Origin: Fennellomyces sp. T-0311
Lineage: Eukaryota > Mucoromycota > Mucoromycetes > Mucorales > Lichtheimiaceae
Reading direction: 5' to 3'
NCBI GenBank assembly: GCA_025266875.1
Contig: JALLLT010000004.1
Location: forward strand, 186,001-250,000
DNA length: 64,000 nt
The notes below the pieces were generated by a model. That model was not told the DNA's origin. It worked only from the letters and a program-made list of their open reading frames with translations, and searched no databases. Shown here piece after piece: positions 1-11,889 of the stretch. Each line of letters starts with the position of its first letter. The stretch's first letter is position 1. The translations under genes and the position numbers were made by a program.

Positions 1-304
1 GTAACACCATGCCAATCTCGCATTCGTTCATGCCGTGGAGATTCACTTTTCGAAGGTGAGGACCCAGGCACCGCAGTATGAGTTGGTTGTTGAGTATTCC
101 CAGTGACGATATTGTGATCTCTCGCCATAGATTGATGGCATGGTGAGGGACATGATCGAACCACTTGCGTGAAACGCCCATGCACTTGAGGCAGTCCGAT
201 TTATTCATATGAGAGAAGATCCCACCTACAATGTCAAATGGCAATGTCATTAAAAAGTCTTGTCGACGATCATTGGCAACGGCATTGTTATGGATCTTTG
301 TCAT
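1..304 (-). CDS. F-box domain protein, partial (3' part outside window)
   Basis: The minus strand from an ATG at 304-302 is open to the window edge, about 101 residues. Residues 20 to 50 match the F-box core: a hydrophobic LPFDIVGGIFSHM stretch, then a KCMGVSRKWFDHV segment. It would act as a substrate adaptor of an SCF ubiquitin ligase, with the F-box binding Skp1. An LRR-like start follows (ILNNQLILRCLGPHLRKVNL). The frame stays open upstream of the chosen ATG (NFIDWLIAI), so the protein may begin earlier, possibly with TPR repeats as in the related relics in this window. The gene runs off the left edge, so its length and integrity cannot be judged. Confidence 0.7.
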   Translation of the reverse strand, partial: MTKIHNNAVANDRRQDFLMTLPFDIVGGIFSHMNKSDCLKCMGVSRKWFDHVPHHAINLWREITISSLGILNNQLILRCLGPHLRKVNLHGMNECEIGMVL

Positions 305-2558
305 GATTGCAATCAGCCAGTCAATAAAGTTACAATCGCTACTTTTTTTTGAAAATAAGAAAGAAAGAGATAAGCCAGGCTGATAATTGTCACCAGGGCA
401 ACCTTTATAAAGTGACACTTCCCGATCTACTCTTTTGGAACTGCACATACCGAAAATGCATTAAGGGGTGCCCCTTCTTTTTCATATTCAGCCGATACAT
501 ATGCATAACACTTTGTTTGCTTTGAACTTTTAGCCACAGGGCGTTTTCAAAGGTTGAATAAAATATTCTGCCGCGCGCTTGAGCAACCGTTATTGGCGAT
601 TACATCGGTGCTTTCTTTACCTTGGAATACTGTATGTGTCTTTAATTCACACCTGCTATTGGCACTATGTAGCACAATGATCGCCTGTGTGCAACCCAAA
701 ACTGAAAAGCTTGCAGGGTACCTATTCTATCAGATCAAGATAAGGTGTGCTAATATGAAATAATCAGCTTGCCTTGGGCAAATTAACAAATGAACGGCGA
801 TCGATCACATCAGAGGTCAACGTTCGTTGTCGGCCGATTCGCGGATGTTACCCTGTAGAATATTCTAGCGCTGCATGTCTATGACAGATCCTAAAAATCT
901 ATTATTTCAGTTACAACAATGCCCAACTAAATTTTACAAGCACACGTGCTATATACAGATAATATTGGTATACGTATATCTAGTTTTTTACATAATATTT
1001 ACTAGGTCATTTCTGCATAGTGACTGATACAATGACGCTCCATGTAAAGTTGCTTTTGATCACTTACACATGCTCACTTATGCATATCGCACTTTGTCGT
1101 ATAACATCCTTTGTCGTCATCTTCTCCTATGGTTCTTCTTATTATTTTCTTCACTTTGGCGTACGTAATAACTTTTTGACCAGACACCTACAGTCACATT
1201 ACGTACCAATAGTCAACCTCCATTTTTACCTAGATGGTATGAGGAGAACTCGAGGTAAAGGCAAACGGGAATACAAAGGTCGACAAGCGGATGGTATGGC
1301 TAATAAAATAGAAAGCACGGTGAATGTATCGCGACCTATATAGCACATCTCAGACGTGTACGCATAAGAAGATAGTTGTGCACAATAAGAACTCTAGTAA
1401 GTACATGAATTTTTGGTAGCAAAAAGTTTATAAGCGACCTTAGTTTTAAAAGCGCACATATGCGTAAAGTTTATTTCAAAAAACTTCTTGATGTGTGAGG
1501 CCCCTATAAAGGTTGCGTGGCAACTTTCCTTTTGTGCGGGATGCTTCTCGAAGTAACCCTCCTTTTCTTTCCCTACTCTAATGAAGTAATTTTTTTTCGC
1601 CATTACTAGGAGTACAAATGCCAATCGCATTGAGAACGAACGGACGTCTATGCAACCAGATGTATTTTCCTTACCCCTGTCATTGCCGCGAGCTACTTTC
1701 TCCGAAGAACGGGAACATTATGGATTAGGTAACCTATATTGGTCCCCATTTTTTTTCCATGTGGATGAAACACCGAAGAGTGAGGGAGGAAAAAAATGGG
1801 GTTGAATAAGTAGTTCCAGGGACAGCATAGCAGAAACAGTGGAAAACCTGGGGCTCGCTGATGATTGTTGCCATAAAATAACTTTCGCCATTGGTGTTTT
1901 ATAGAACATACTGGATCACCCAACTGTCCAAAAAGAGGAAACGAACGGCAAGAATCCTGCTTTTCTGCTTAATTATGATCACAGCACTAAACTATTCTAT
2001 CAGGTCGAGCAAGGATACATCCGTCGTATTGTATCATTTCCAGCGAATACGTTTAGTAAGATGAAAAAGCTTCGCGAAATAGAAAATTACACAACCAATC
2101 ACTTCGTTGCACTTTTATACCTGTTTATATGCAAAGGATAGTTCCATTCATATGACGTTTCTACTAGTTTATTATGTATTTTTTTTACGTGTCTAAATAT
2201 ATTGGTGCCTAACTGCTTCAGGCATGTCTTCCTCTTTCTTTTTCATAATTATATTAACACGGTGTTCATATTGTAAAAGCCATTCATCATTAATGTCGTC
2301 GACCCAACGGCTAATCTGGTGCACGAGCTGCGCTATTCAGATCCTGGAATACCATAGCATATACATCGTCGGCGCACCACAGCTTTCTTCACATACTTCA
2401 ATACTAGTGGCAAGAAGAGATAGCCTTCAGGACAACTACGTAAGAGCTGCCAAGAATGGAAAGTCAGTCCTACTTTGGATATGTTGCACAGCGCAATTGT
2501 TTGTCTCCCACTCAGCATACGTTTCAAAGAAACTGCTTTTTCCTTTTCCTCTGCTCTC
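305..2558. other. Gene-free stretch
   Basis: Only short ORFs occur here. The largest ATG-started one is 78 codons on the minus strand (1630-1394). None shows recognisable domains or splice-linked continuation. The right part must hold the promoter of the S9 peptidase gene that starts at 2559. Confidence 0.5.
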
Positions 2559-5101
2559 ATGACATATCTCTCCGCTCTGCTTTTCCTGGGGGCAGTCATG
2601 ATTGCACTAACAAACGGACGTTCCATACAACCACTTGACGTAGTATCTCTACCGCGCCCTGGCCTTGCCGCAGTTTCTCCTAACGGGAACCTTGCAGTTT
2701 ACGCACAGTCCATATACAGTATTGACGAGGATAAGGTAAAAAAAGCTCGCGTATCCCAGATTAAAGCCACTACCCATACGGTATACAGACCGCGAGCAAC
2801 CTGGAATTGATTGACCTCAACTCTGCTCACAAGTCGGAGTTGACGACGCCGAAGCTTGACGCGTCTCTAAAAGATCCTTTCTTCTTGGACGATCAACACA
2901 TTGCGTACTTTGAACATTACGAAAGTGAACCTGTGAATCAGCTTTACGTGTTGAATGTTGAAGGTCAAACTGAGCCATATCAGCTGACGCAATTTCCCAT
3001 TGAGTTTGCCAATATCAAGTAAACCGGATACAGCTCTTCCGAACCTATCAAAAATACTAACATCACAAAAGATACAATGCAAAAAAGCAGTTATTAGTCT
3101 TTTCTGCCGAAGTGTATCCAGATGAACCCACGTTAGAAGGCACCAAATCACGAGACGATGAATTGAAAACAGCGAAAAAGGATTCGGGCATGGTCTTTGA
3201 TACTCTGCCAGTTCGGTAAGTGATCTCTATAGCATAAAGCGCTAGCAGTAACTAATGATATGGCCAGTAACTGGGACAAGTTTGTTGGAGAAAAAAAGAG
3301 CAATCTGTTTGTTGTTCAGCTAGAGGTTTCGGAAGGTCGTTTCAAGATCTCTGGCGAACCACTTAATCTGCTGGCAGGAACCGATTTGGTATGGAACGGT
3401 AAAAAGTATATGCGGGCAAAGCACTAAGTCAAAGAAAATCAGGAACCCACTCCAGCAATCTTTGGAGGTGCTGCTGATTATGAAATCTCTCCCGATGGTA
3501 CAGAGCTTGCTTTTGTCAGTAGAATTTTTGCGCATGACACTGCATGGCAAAACTCTAAACATGTGTTCACTGTTTCATTGGCTGGTAACTCTCGTCCCGT
3601 TGCCATCAACGCAGACATACCAGCTGCATCCTCTTCACCCCGATATGCCCCCTCTGGCACACTCGCATACCTACAAATGCTGGCTCCCAAGTCTTACGCC
3701 GATCGAAACCGTATTGTCTTATATGATGGCTCGACACGCAAATATTTGGCCGAAACGTGGGACCGAAGTCCGTCGGAACTTGCCTTTTCGCCCGATTCAT
3801 CCAAGGTCTATGTCGCGGCTGAAGAACGTGGTCGTCAAAAGATTTTCAGTATCGATGTGGCTACAGAGCAAATCGCCGCATTGACAAACGATCATTACGC
3901 ATATGGTATTTCGGTTTTGCCATCTGGCAAGCTTGTCTTTTCGGTCAACTCGGTGCAATTCCCCAATGTAGTTCATACTTTGGATGTCAGTACCGGCGGT
4001 ATCAAGTCGATGGGCTTTTCATCTGCACTGGATAAAGGGTTAAGCGGCATCGATCTCGTGGAGCCCGAAGAATTCGAGTTTACTGGGGCATTGGGTGATC
4101 CAGTTCATGGATGGTTGATCAAACCTCCAAATTTTGATGAGAGTACAAAGTATCCCGTTGCTTTCTTGATTCATGGTGGTCCAGAAAGTGCTTGGTTGGA
4201 TTCATGGTAAGGTGGACAACCCGTTTCATTTTTATTTTGATACTAAAGTATTTGGATAGGTCGACCCGTTGGAACCCTCAAGTATTCGCAGGTGCTGGTT
4301 TCGTTACTGTTTCCATCAATCCCCATGGATCCACTGGTTATGGGCAAAAATTCTCTGACGCTATTCATAATAATTGGGGTTCACACCCATACCACGATTT
4401 GGAAAAGGGACTTGATTACTTATTCGAGACTTACTCGTTCTTGGATGCCGATCGTCTTGCAGGATTGGGTGGCTCTTACGGTGGCTACATGATCAATTGG
4501 ATTAACGGCCATTCCAACCGCTTCAAGTGTTTAGTAAACCATGACGGCATATTTTCGACCACAAATATGTATTACACCACTGATATAACCTTTTTTTCGG
4601 AACGAGAGGTAACATCTACCTTTTTAATTAATAAGGAAGCTAATCTTCAGTCATATAGTTTGGTGGAGCCCCATTCGATCCACTTCATCGTCCCACTTAC
4701 GAACGCTGGTCCCCTTCCAACTTTGCACAGAATTGGCGCACTCCTACCCTAGTTATTCATAGTACGTACTTGCAACCTTTTTGTAAACATGAATTTACTG
4801 GTTTGATGATGGATAGGTGCACGTGACTACAGAGTTGTGGATGGCGAAGGTTTCTCGGCATTTACCACATTGCAGCGGCAAGGAGTTCCTTCACGTTTCC
4901 TTTACTTCCCGGATGAAAATCATTGGGTGCTACGCCCAGCCAATTCAATTCGTTGGCATAAAGAAGGTGAGTTTATAATTAGTGAGCAGTAGAAAGTGAA
5001 GCTAACAAAGGATGTTAGTCCTTGGGTGGATCACCAAATGGACCCAGCAAGAAGCGCCCGAGGAAAAGAATCAGTTTAGCTATCAGCCTGGTGCTCAATA
5101 G
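2559..5101 (+). CDS. Secreted S9-family serine peptidase, DPP5-like, copy A
   Basis: Nine exons: 2559-2735, 2789-3018, 3072-3215, 3268-3388, 3443-4206, 4260-4608, 4659-4761, 4817-4966, 5019-5101, all GT-AG with introns of 50-55 nt, encoding 706 aa. Residues 1-22 form a signal peptide (hydrophobic LSALLFLGAVMIALT). The middle is a beta-propeller, with DYEISPDGTELAFVS and SELAFSPDSSKVYVAAEE as blades. The C-terminal alpha/beta hydrolase domain carries the triad Ser551 (GGSYGG), Asp633 (HSARDYR) and His665 (FPDENHWV). In the family such enzymes release dipeptides from secreted or periplasmic peptides. The ATG at 2559 was chosen over the upstream TTG/GTG-open frame because it starts exactly at the signal peptide. 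The next gene is a tandem paralogue with the same exon plan. No defects seen. Confidence 0.92.
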
Positions 5102-6271
5102 TTTTCGTACCAAGAGCAAGTTCATGCTCGTTGTAGGTTTCCTCTGTCAAAATTACCACCAGAAAGTGAAAAAAAATATCGACCACTTTTTTCGAGCTAC
5201 AGGATAGGCGCTTTGATAACTGTAGACCATGATAATTCCTCTTGCGTATTTGTAAAGCAAAAGCCAGTCTCCTATTGCAATTGTTAAGCTTATGCAGAGT
5301 ATTTAAAGAGCACTACTGCTATTAACATCAAGCTTTAAAACGCGTTGAAACTAGCATGCTGGGATGCAAAGCACATAGACAAGCATTTTCAGTGGCACTA
5401 CCGTCGCTACAGTTACTTTACGAGTGATTACCACGTATCGTACCTTCTACTGATGCTTTATTAGCGGTACGGAAAACGATATTTTCTGCCGTTTTAGAAA
5501 ACTATACCTGTTTAAGTGGTACAGATAATATGCACTCTTTCTTCTTACACATTAATTACCTGTACCAGACATTTAATATATGATACAATACAAGACCAGC
5601 GGGATAAATTTAATTTCAGACATAGGTATTACGGAAATATCGAGTGAACGAGACACTGGTTACGAAGCAGCCAGCAATACTATTTAAAAGTTATCTGTAT
5701 ACGGGAGCGCCAGAGAGTAATGACACATGATTACTAATTGAAGTCGCCCTTATAAGTATTTACTCGCAATAATACATAGAATACTTGTACTCAAACTAGG
5801 TCTAAGCATCTTTCACAGCAACCATATAACTTCTCAGCTAGCTATTATTTACTTAATGATTCGATATATCATCGTTTGTTAGAGTCGAAATCTCACATAT
5901 AATATGGGCGCATTATTATTACACGCTATTTATAACAACTGCTTGATAAACTAAAAGCAGCGTGGCTCAGAAAAAGTACAAAACTTATTTTTGACCATAC
6001 GCTTTACGTACTAGACCGACGTCGAGAATATGAAACGAGGCTGAGTGATTAGTAATATATGCGTTATATCCACTTCATCGATTCGAGTATACCACGCTTT
6101 TTAAGCTTTGTAACATTTACCATTATTTATAGTAAATAACTCCTTATATGTGAATGTACAACGCAGTTCTCGCTTTTCCATACCTAGCATGCATAAGCTC
6201 GGGAGAAATATTCCGTCGATAAAACACATATAAAAATGTGAGCTCTTCTCGGATTTCATAACATCTTTTCC
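5102..6271. other. AT-rich spacer between the tandem peptidase genes
   Basis: No ORF over about 60 codons was convincing. The right end holds a TATA-like CATATAAAAA at 6227-6236, 36 nt before the ATG of copy B. Confidence 0.5.
6227..6236 (+). promoter_or_regulatory. TATA-like box of peptidase copy B
   Basis: CATATAAAAA lies 36 nt upstream of the ATG at 6272, a plausible core promoter for a short 5' UTR. Sequence inspection only. Confidence 0.4.
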
Positions 6272-9189
6272 ATGAGCTATATTACGTGGCTGCTCTTTTT
6301 TGGAACAACACTGATGACATTAACTAGCGGACGCTCACTGCAGCCACTCGATGTGGTTTCTCTACCACGTCCGGGCGTTGCCTCAGTTTCCCCTGGTGGG
6401 GATCTTGCGGTTTATTCACAATTGGAATACAATGCAGACACAGATATGGTAAAAAAACAGTAAAGTGAAACATAAAGAGTAAAATGTACTAAATATTTGA
6501 AAATAAAGACCTCCAGCAACTTGGAATTGATCCACCTCAACACTACCAGCAAGTACCAATTAACAAAACCCAGATTTGGTCCATTGCAAAGCGAGCCTTT
6601 CTTCTTGGACGATCAGCACGTTGCATATTTTGACCTTCCTGAAAATGAAACCGTAATGTGGTATCGTTTAAACGAGGAAAGGCTTTCGAATGACGAGACC
6701 AAAATAAGATGATGATTTATTGAGGAAAACTGCTCTCTATTTATACTGTTGATGAGTTCAGGACGAAGAAGGCGAATGCTTTGTCTAATAAGCCTACGAT
6801 CCATGTTATTGCCGACTTTCATATGATCTTGCCTTATAGATGAAGGAGCCGAAGAACATATGGAACCAAGTTAAAGGAGTTGCCTTACGATCGGTAAACC
6901 CGAATCAAGGTTGCACATAAGAGCAATGCAATGGTTGCACATAAGAGCAAATAAGGCAATCGATAACTGTACGGTTGTTGATGTCGTAATGACAGCGGAT
7001 ATAGCATAACGAAGGAAAAGCATGTAACCATGGAAGATAGTGTATGTCGGGAATACGACACGTAACTCAGATTTATGTGCGCAACATTGCAAGCCAGGGC
7101 GATCCATATCAACTGACACAATTTCCTATTGCGTTTTCCAATGTCAAGTAAGCAAAACGTAATTCCTCCTATTAACGTTACTTATGACATTGCGACCCAG
7201 ATATAATGCAAAGAAGCAGTTGCTGACTTTTTTCGCCCAAGTGTACCCAGGAAAACCCACGTTGAAAGGCACCAAGTTACAAGATGATGAATTGAAGACG
7301 ACGATAAAGGATTCGGGTATGATTTTTGAGCATCTTCCAGTACGGTACGTCATCACTCGGAAGACAATCAAGACAGTAATTAATATGTGTTAGTTTCTGG
7401 AATACCTTTTTAACAGGAAAAAGAGTCAGCATATTTTCTGTCCAGTTAGAAATATCTGGGGGTCACTACACTATCCCTGGCGAACCACGTAACTTGCTAG
7501 CAGGAACCAATCTGGTCAGTGTGGTACACAAAGATATACACAAAAGTAGCATTAAATAGGCAAATAGGGGCCTGCTCCAACACCCTTTGGAGGTTTATCT
7601 ACTTACGATATATCTCCTGATGGAGAGGAACTTGCATTTGTTACCATGGTTGCCACACCAGATAGTGCATGGAAGTCACTCACTCAAGTCTACATTATTC
7701 CATTGGATGGTAACTCCCCTTCTTTTGCCGTAAGTGCGGATATTCCAGCGTCCTCTTCTTCTCCCAAATATGCCCCTTCAGGCACACTTGCGTACCTGCA
7801 GATGCTTGTTCCCGGGAACCCAGTAGATCGTGCTCGTATTGTCTTATATGATGGTTCTACGCGCAAATATTTGGCCAAATCGTGGGATCGCAGTCCATCA
7901 GAACTGGCTTTTTCACCTGATTCATCCAAAGTCTATGCCGTGGCTGAAGAATATGGTCGTAAAAAGATTTTCAGCATCGATGTTGCGACAGAACAAATCA
8001 CAACGTTGATCAATGATTATGCTGCGTCTGGTATTTCTGTCTTGCCATCCGGTAAATTGGTCTTTTCAGTCAATTCGATGCAGTTCCCCAACACTGTCCA
8101 TGTTTTGGATATCGATACCGGTGACAGCAAATCTATGGGCTTTTCATCGGCATTGGATAGAGGCCTAAGCGGTATTGTTTTCGGAAAGCAGGAAGAATTC
8201 GAGTTTACAGGAGTACTGGGTGACCAAGTGCATGGATGGTTGATCAAACCCCCAACATTCCGTGAAGGCGCAAAGTGCCCTGTCCTACTTATGATCCATG
8301 GTGGTCCGCAAGCAGCTTGGGATGATACCTGGTAAAATGAATAACTTATTTCAAAGCTTAGTTTGCTAAATGAAACGCTTGAATAGGTCGCCAGTTACGA
8401 ATCCTCAAGTATTCGCAAGTGCCGGTTTTGCTATTGTTGCTATCAATTACCATGGATCCACTGGTTATGGACAAAAGTTCAGTGATTCCATTGAAAAAAA
8501 CTGGGGCTCGCATCCATATCATGATTTGGAGAAGGGTCTTGATTTTGTATTGAAAACATACTCGTTCTTGGATTCCGATCGTATCGCTGCGTATGGTGAA
8601 TCCTTTGGTGGCTACATGGTCAATTGGATTAATGGTCATAGCAATCGGTTCAAATGCTTGGTGAATTATGACGGCGTGTTCTCGCCCGCCAGCGCTTATT
8701 ACACACTTGACGTACTCGGTTTCTTCGAATATCAGGTAAAAAAAGACACTGGATTTATGATAGGAAGACCACATTGGAGCTGACGTACTTTAAGTTTGGT
8801 GGGGTTCCATTCGACAAACCTGGTCATACTGTTTACGAACAATGGTCTCCAGCAAACTTTTTACAAAACTGGCGTACACCCACTCTGGTTGTTCACAGTA
8901 TGTATTATGGATATGTGTAAATATATCTTATTAATTTTGGTGGATAGGTGGACATGATTATCGGCTTGCAGATAGTCAAGGGTTGTCTACATTCACTGCA
9001 TTGCAACGCCAAAAGATCCCTTCACGTTTGCTCTACTTCCCTGATGAGGGCCATTTTGTACTTAAGCCAGCCAACTCGCTTCGTTGGTATAAAGAAGGTG
9101 AGCTTATAACTGTTGATCGATTAAGGAAGAAATTGACAATGGATTTAGTTATTCAATGGATTACTAAATGGACTCAACAAGAGGAATAA
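6272..9189 (+). CDS. Secreted S9-family serine peptidase, DPP5-like, copy B, with LTR insertion in exon 2
   Basis: Exons: 6272-6448, 6509-7147 (interrupted by the insertion at 6657-7060), 7201-7344, 7394-7514, 7568-8331, 8387-8735, 8795-8897, 8948-9097, 9149-9189. The first eight exon lengths equal those of copy A once the insertion and one target copy are removed (exon 2 is then 230 nt), giving 692 aa. Signal peptide at 1-22 (WLLFFGTTLMTLT). Triad residues fall at the same positions: Ser551 (GESFGG), Asp633 (HSGHDYR), His665 (FPDEGHFV). No other frameshift or stop was found. Unspliced, the insertion stops translation at 6710-6712. If 6653-7070 is removed as an intron (GTAATG donor, CTCAG acceptor) the frame is restored with loss of three residues. 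It may therefore be a fresh pseudogene or a functional gene with a new intron. The last exon is 14 codons shorter than in copy A. Confidence 0.85.
6652..6656. repeat. Target-site duplication CGTAA (left copy)
   Basis: CGTAA precedes the TGT end of the insertion. The second copy follows its ACA end at 7061-7065. Confidence 0.75.
6657..7060. mobile_element. Solo LTR-like insertion inside peptidase copy B
   Basis: This 404-bp segment begins TGTGGTAT and ends ATACGACA. It therefore has TG...CA ends and an imperfect short inverted terminus (TGTNGTAT), and is flanked by direct CGTAA copies. Deleting it plus one CGTAA restores exactly the 230-nt exon length of the paralogue and a continuous reading frame. 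Size, ends and 5-bp duplication fit a solo LTR left by recombination of an LTR retrotransposon. It has no coding potential. An 18-bp unit is repeated inside it at 6909-6926 and 6933-6950. A short non-autonomous DNA element is the alternative, but the long TIRs expected of one are absent. Confidence 0.75.
6909..6950 (+). repeat. Direct repeat of 18 bp within the LTR-like element
   Basis: GGTTGCACATAAGAGCAA occurs at 6909-6926 and again at 6933-6950 with a 24-bp period. Internal tandem motifs are common in LTR U3 regions. Its role here is unknown. Confidence 0.8.
7061..7065. repeat. Target-site duplication CGTAA (right copy)
   Basis: Matches 6652-6656. Together the two copies bound the 404-bp insertion. 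Confidence 0.75.
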
Positions 9190-9690
9190 GATGCCCGGAA
9201 ACAATACAAGTAGCTATCAGTAATTAAATGCTTAGTGATAGTCCACTATATAATATATCTATTAAATTAAGATTGTCGACATCGAAAACATACCAAACTA
9301 AACTTTTTATAATGCATAAGCGGGCGAGTTTGTAATAGTTCCGAAACAAAAACGAGGGAACGGGGATTCCAGGATTCCTTTCCTCAGACACTATGCAGGA
9401 TACGCATTAGTAATCAAGCGGCCCGATGTTGACGGGACAACTGAAATAATTAATTATTCCCTTTATAAGCCCCGACTGTAGAGGTTTATGAAACGATAAT
9501 CTTGTGCCATAAAAATGTTCACATCAGTCGACAGTCGAACGAGACGCAATCTGTCATCGAAGAGAACTCTAGCCCAGTGAACCATTTTCTTCTTGTTGGC
9601 AAATTCTACTGCCACAGGCAATTAAGAATTTGCCAACTGCATTTTTGAGCGGGGTATCGCCATAAACATGGCAGATACTCAATAATACTA
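9190..9690. other. Gene-free stretch between peptidase B and the first F-box relic
   Basis: No coding signal recognised. Confidence 0.4.
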
Positions 9691-11147
9691 CTTCTTTATT
9701 GAATGGCATTGCCGCGTACTAGCATACCTGAATCATCGTGTCGATATCATCGCTCGAATTTCCTATGACATATTGACAGAAATCTTACAGAATCTTACGC
9801 GGAAGGATCTGTCTATGTGTTTTCAAGTATCCCATACTTAGAGGAAGATATGGTTCGAGTTTTCTAATCCTTGGCGTAAATTTTTTTCGGACAACTAGTC
9901 TGCAGATAATCTAGCTTCTGAAGTACTATCACTCGTATATAGCTATGTCAAGAAGCTATGTATTAATTTAGGTCCAGAGGAAGCACTAAAGGATATCAAA
10001 CCTAATGTACATGGGATCCATCCAGTTTCGATTCACTTCCCTTATTTCTAATAGCAGAAGTGAGTTGGCTATTGACCATATTTCTGCGGATAAGCCAAAC
10101 TAACAACGCTTTAGTAGCTGGGTTACCGAATAATAAGCATACTGATGCTGAAACACCTGCGTTGATGGACGAGATATACGATACAGAAGCCAGCGTTGGC
10201 AAAAAGCTGGTCACTCTCGGACTCGAAGTTTTAAAACTAGCAAAGCTGGGTAGTCCTTGGAACTCATCCTGCCGCATTGTCCAAATCTTGAGTGATATCA
10301 GTGCGGGACGGAAGCTATTACCAATACTTATTTTGGTGTCTAGCTAACATACAATGTGTCACTGACAAGTCTCAACTTGGACAAACAAATGCTCGCCGCT
10401 CCCGTGATGGAGACAATCTTGTGGCACTCGCCAAAACTGAAGGAATTATCACTAGTTACTTCGATACAGGATTCGTGACACATTGGCTTTTTTTAGCAGC
10501 AGTTGCTTCGGCTTAGCTTCATTGACACCAGTGCTGTTGATGAGTTTACACAACGTCTGAGGAAGAGTGGGCAATATTATACTTTTTTACACGTACTTAT
10601 CAGCGGCCTAAGATCGGGTAAGAGATTGTCCCCATTCCTCGAACAACAGGTTAGCTCTCTTAGGATATTTGTTCGGAAAAATGGAACGAATTATTTTCTT
10701 TGCCACACCTGTTTTGAAGACGCTCCAGGTTCATATCAGCAGAAACTCACCGGTTATCGTAGCAGTACATTAGATATTCCATCAATTGCAAAACCCTACA
10801 GGTACGACCTTGCATCTGTTAATATCAGGCTGGTCGATACTAATGGTACGGTACTTATTCAAGTTGTGAGAGCGTATCCGGCGTGTCGCCAAGAGTCCTC
10901 ACTTACTCGGTTAAAAGTATATGAGAAGGAGTGGCCTAGCACTGCGATACTCAGCTCTATTGCAAGCATTATGAGCCTTAGCCATTTAACCTTGATTTTT
11001 GGTTACGATAATGATGCCGCCGATGAACAAGTAGATGTGACGGAATTGGACGGTACATCGGTGAGCTACCGAAATTACCGGATGGGGTGGGACTTACTGA
11101 AGAGGCAGCTCGACTCTTGTTCAGCTGCGAAGCATTGGCTACCTTGA
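9691..11147 (+). pseudogene. Decayed F-box/LRR gene 1
   Basis: Around 9765-9900 one frame reads ISYDILTEILQNLTRKDLS followed by MCFQVSHT, stop, RKIWFEFSNPWRKFF. This is an F-box core with an in-frame TAG and further stops. The closing NPWRKFF motif is shared with the next relic (NPWREIF). Downstream fragments include an open 10503-11147 segment, with a TTG rather than ATG first codon, that ends in an LRR-like SSIASIMSLSHLTLIFG. At least three stops or shifts break the chain, so a functional protein is unlikely. The family is the TPR-F-box-LRR type abundant in Mucorales, likely former SCF substrate receptors. Confidence 0.65.
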
Positions 11148-11889
11148 CGATGTCATATTTAGACGATGTTGACGATGAGATATACGAAGTTCTGATGAGC
11201 CGGATTCACGCAGTAAGCGACTTTTATGACATTGATTAAATACGCAAGTTGTTAAACCATTTATGCTGTAGTAAATATTCGACTTACCCCATCGGTTTAT
11301 AATATATTTTTCTAATTTCCAGTTGTGCGCTCTTATAACTATGTGCTGCACGCAATCGGCGCCAGAGGAGGCATTTCAAGCTACACCTCCAACCGTTCCA
11401 GGAAGCCGCACATAATTTTGAAGAATCCAGGGTACTCATAACACTTCCCTTTCTTTGTTTTGGCTTTTCCACCTGCACTGTTCTCTGTATATGTTTTTTT
11501 TCATTTTCCATAGCAACCTGCCTTTTTTCACGTTTTGGGTTTTTTTTTCAGGCACAGTTTCTGTACATCTATGTTTTTTATCTTAAACCTAGTATCGCAA
11601 GGAAGCGATTATACACCTATAGGAGTATGTCTAATACCTTCCATATTAAACTTCTAACTTTGAACTATGTACTGCATGTATATTATTAAGGTATCAACAG
11701 TAATACACGTATGGCTTCTATTTCTTGAAACCCGTCTCAAACATCGCGAACTGATGCGAAAATCACAACTACGGAAGTTGTGACATAATATTGCTGGATT
11801 TAATTTTACACCGCTTCGAGATACCTGCTTTTTGCACATTTACACAATTCATTCCAAATCACTTTTTTAATTCAGGAGCAATAGTATTA

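Noticed and set aside
7394..7514. Apparent frameshift in exon 4 of peptidase copy B
   Set aside because: A first reading seemed shifted near 7430. Recounting the A-run gave 121 nt, the same as copy A, with a continuous frame (GKRVSIFSVQLEISGG).
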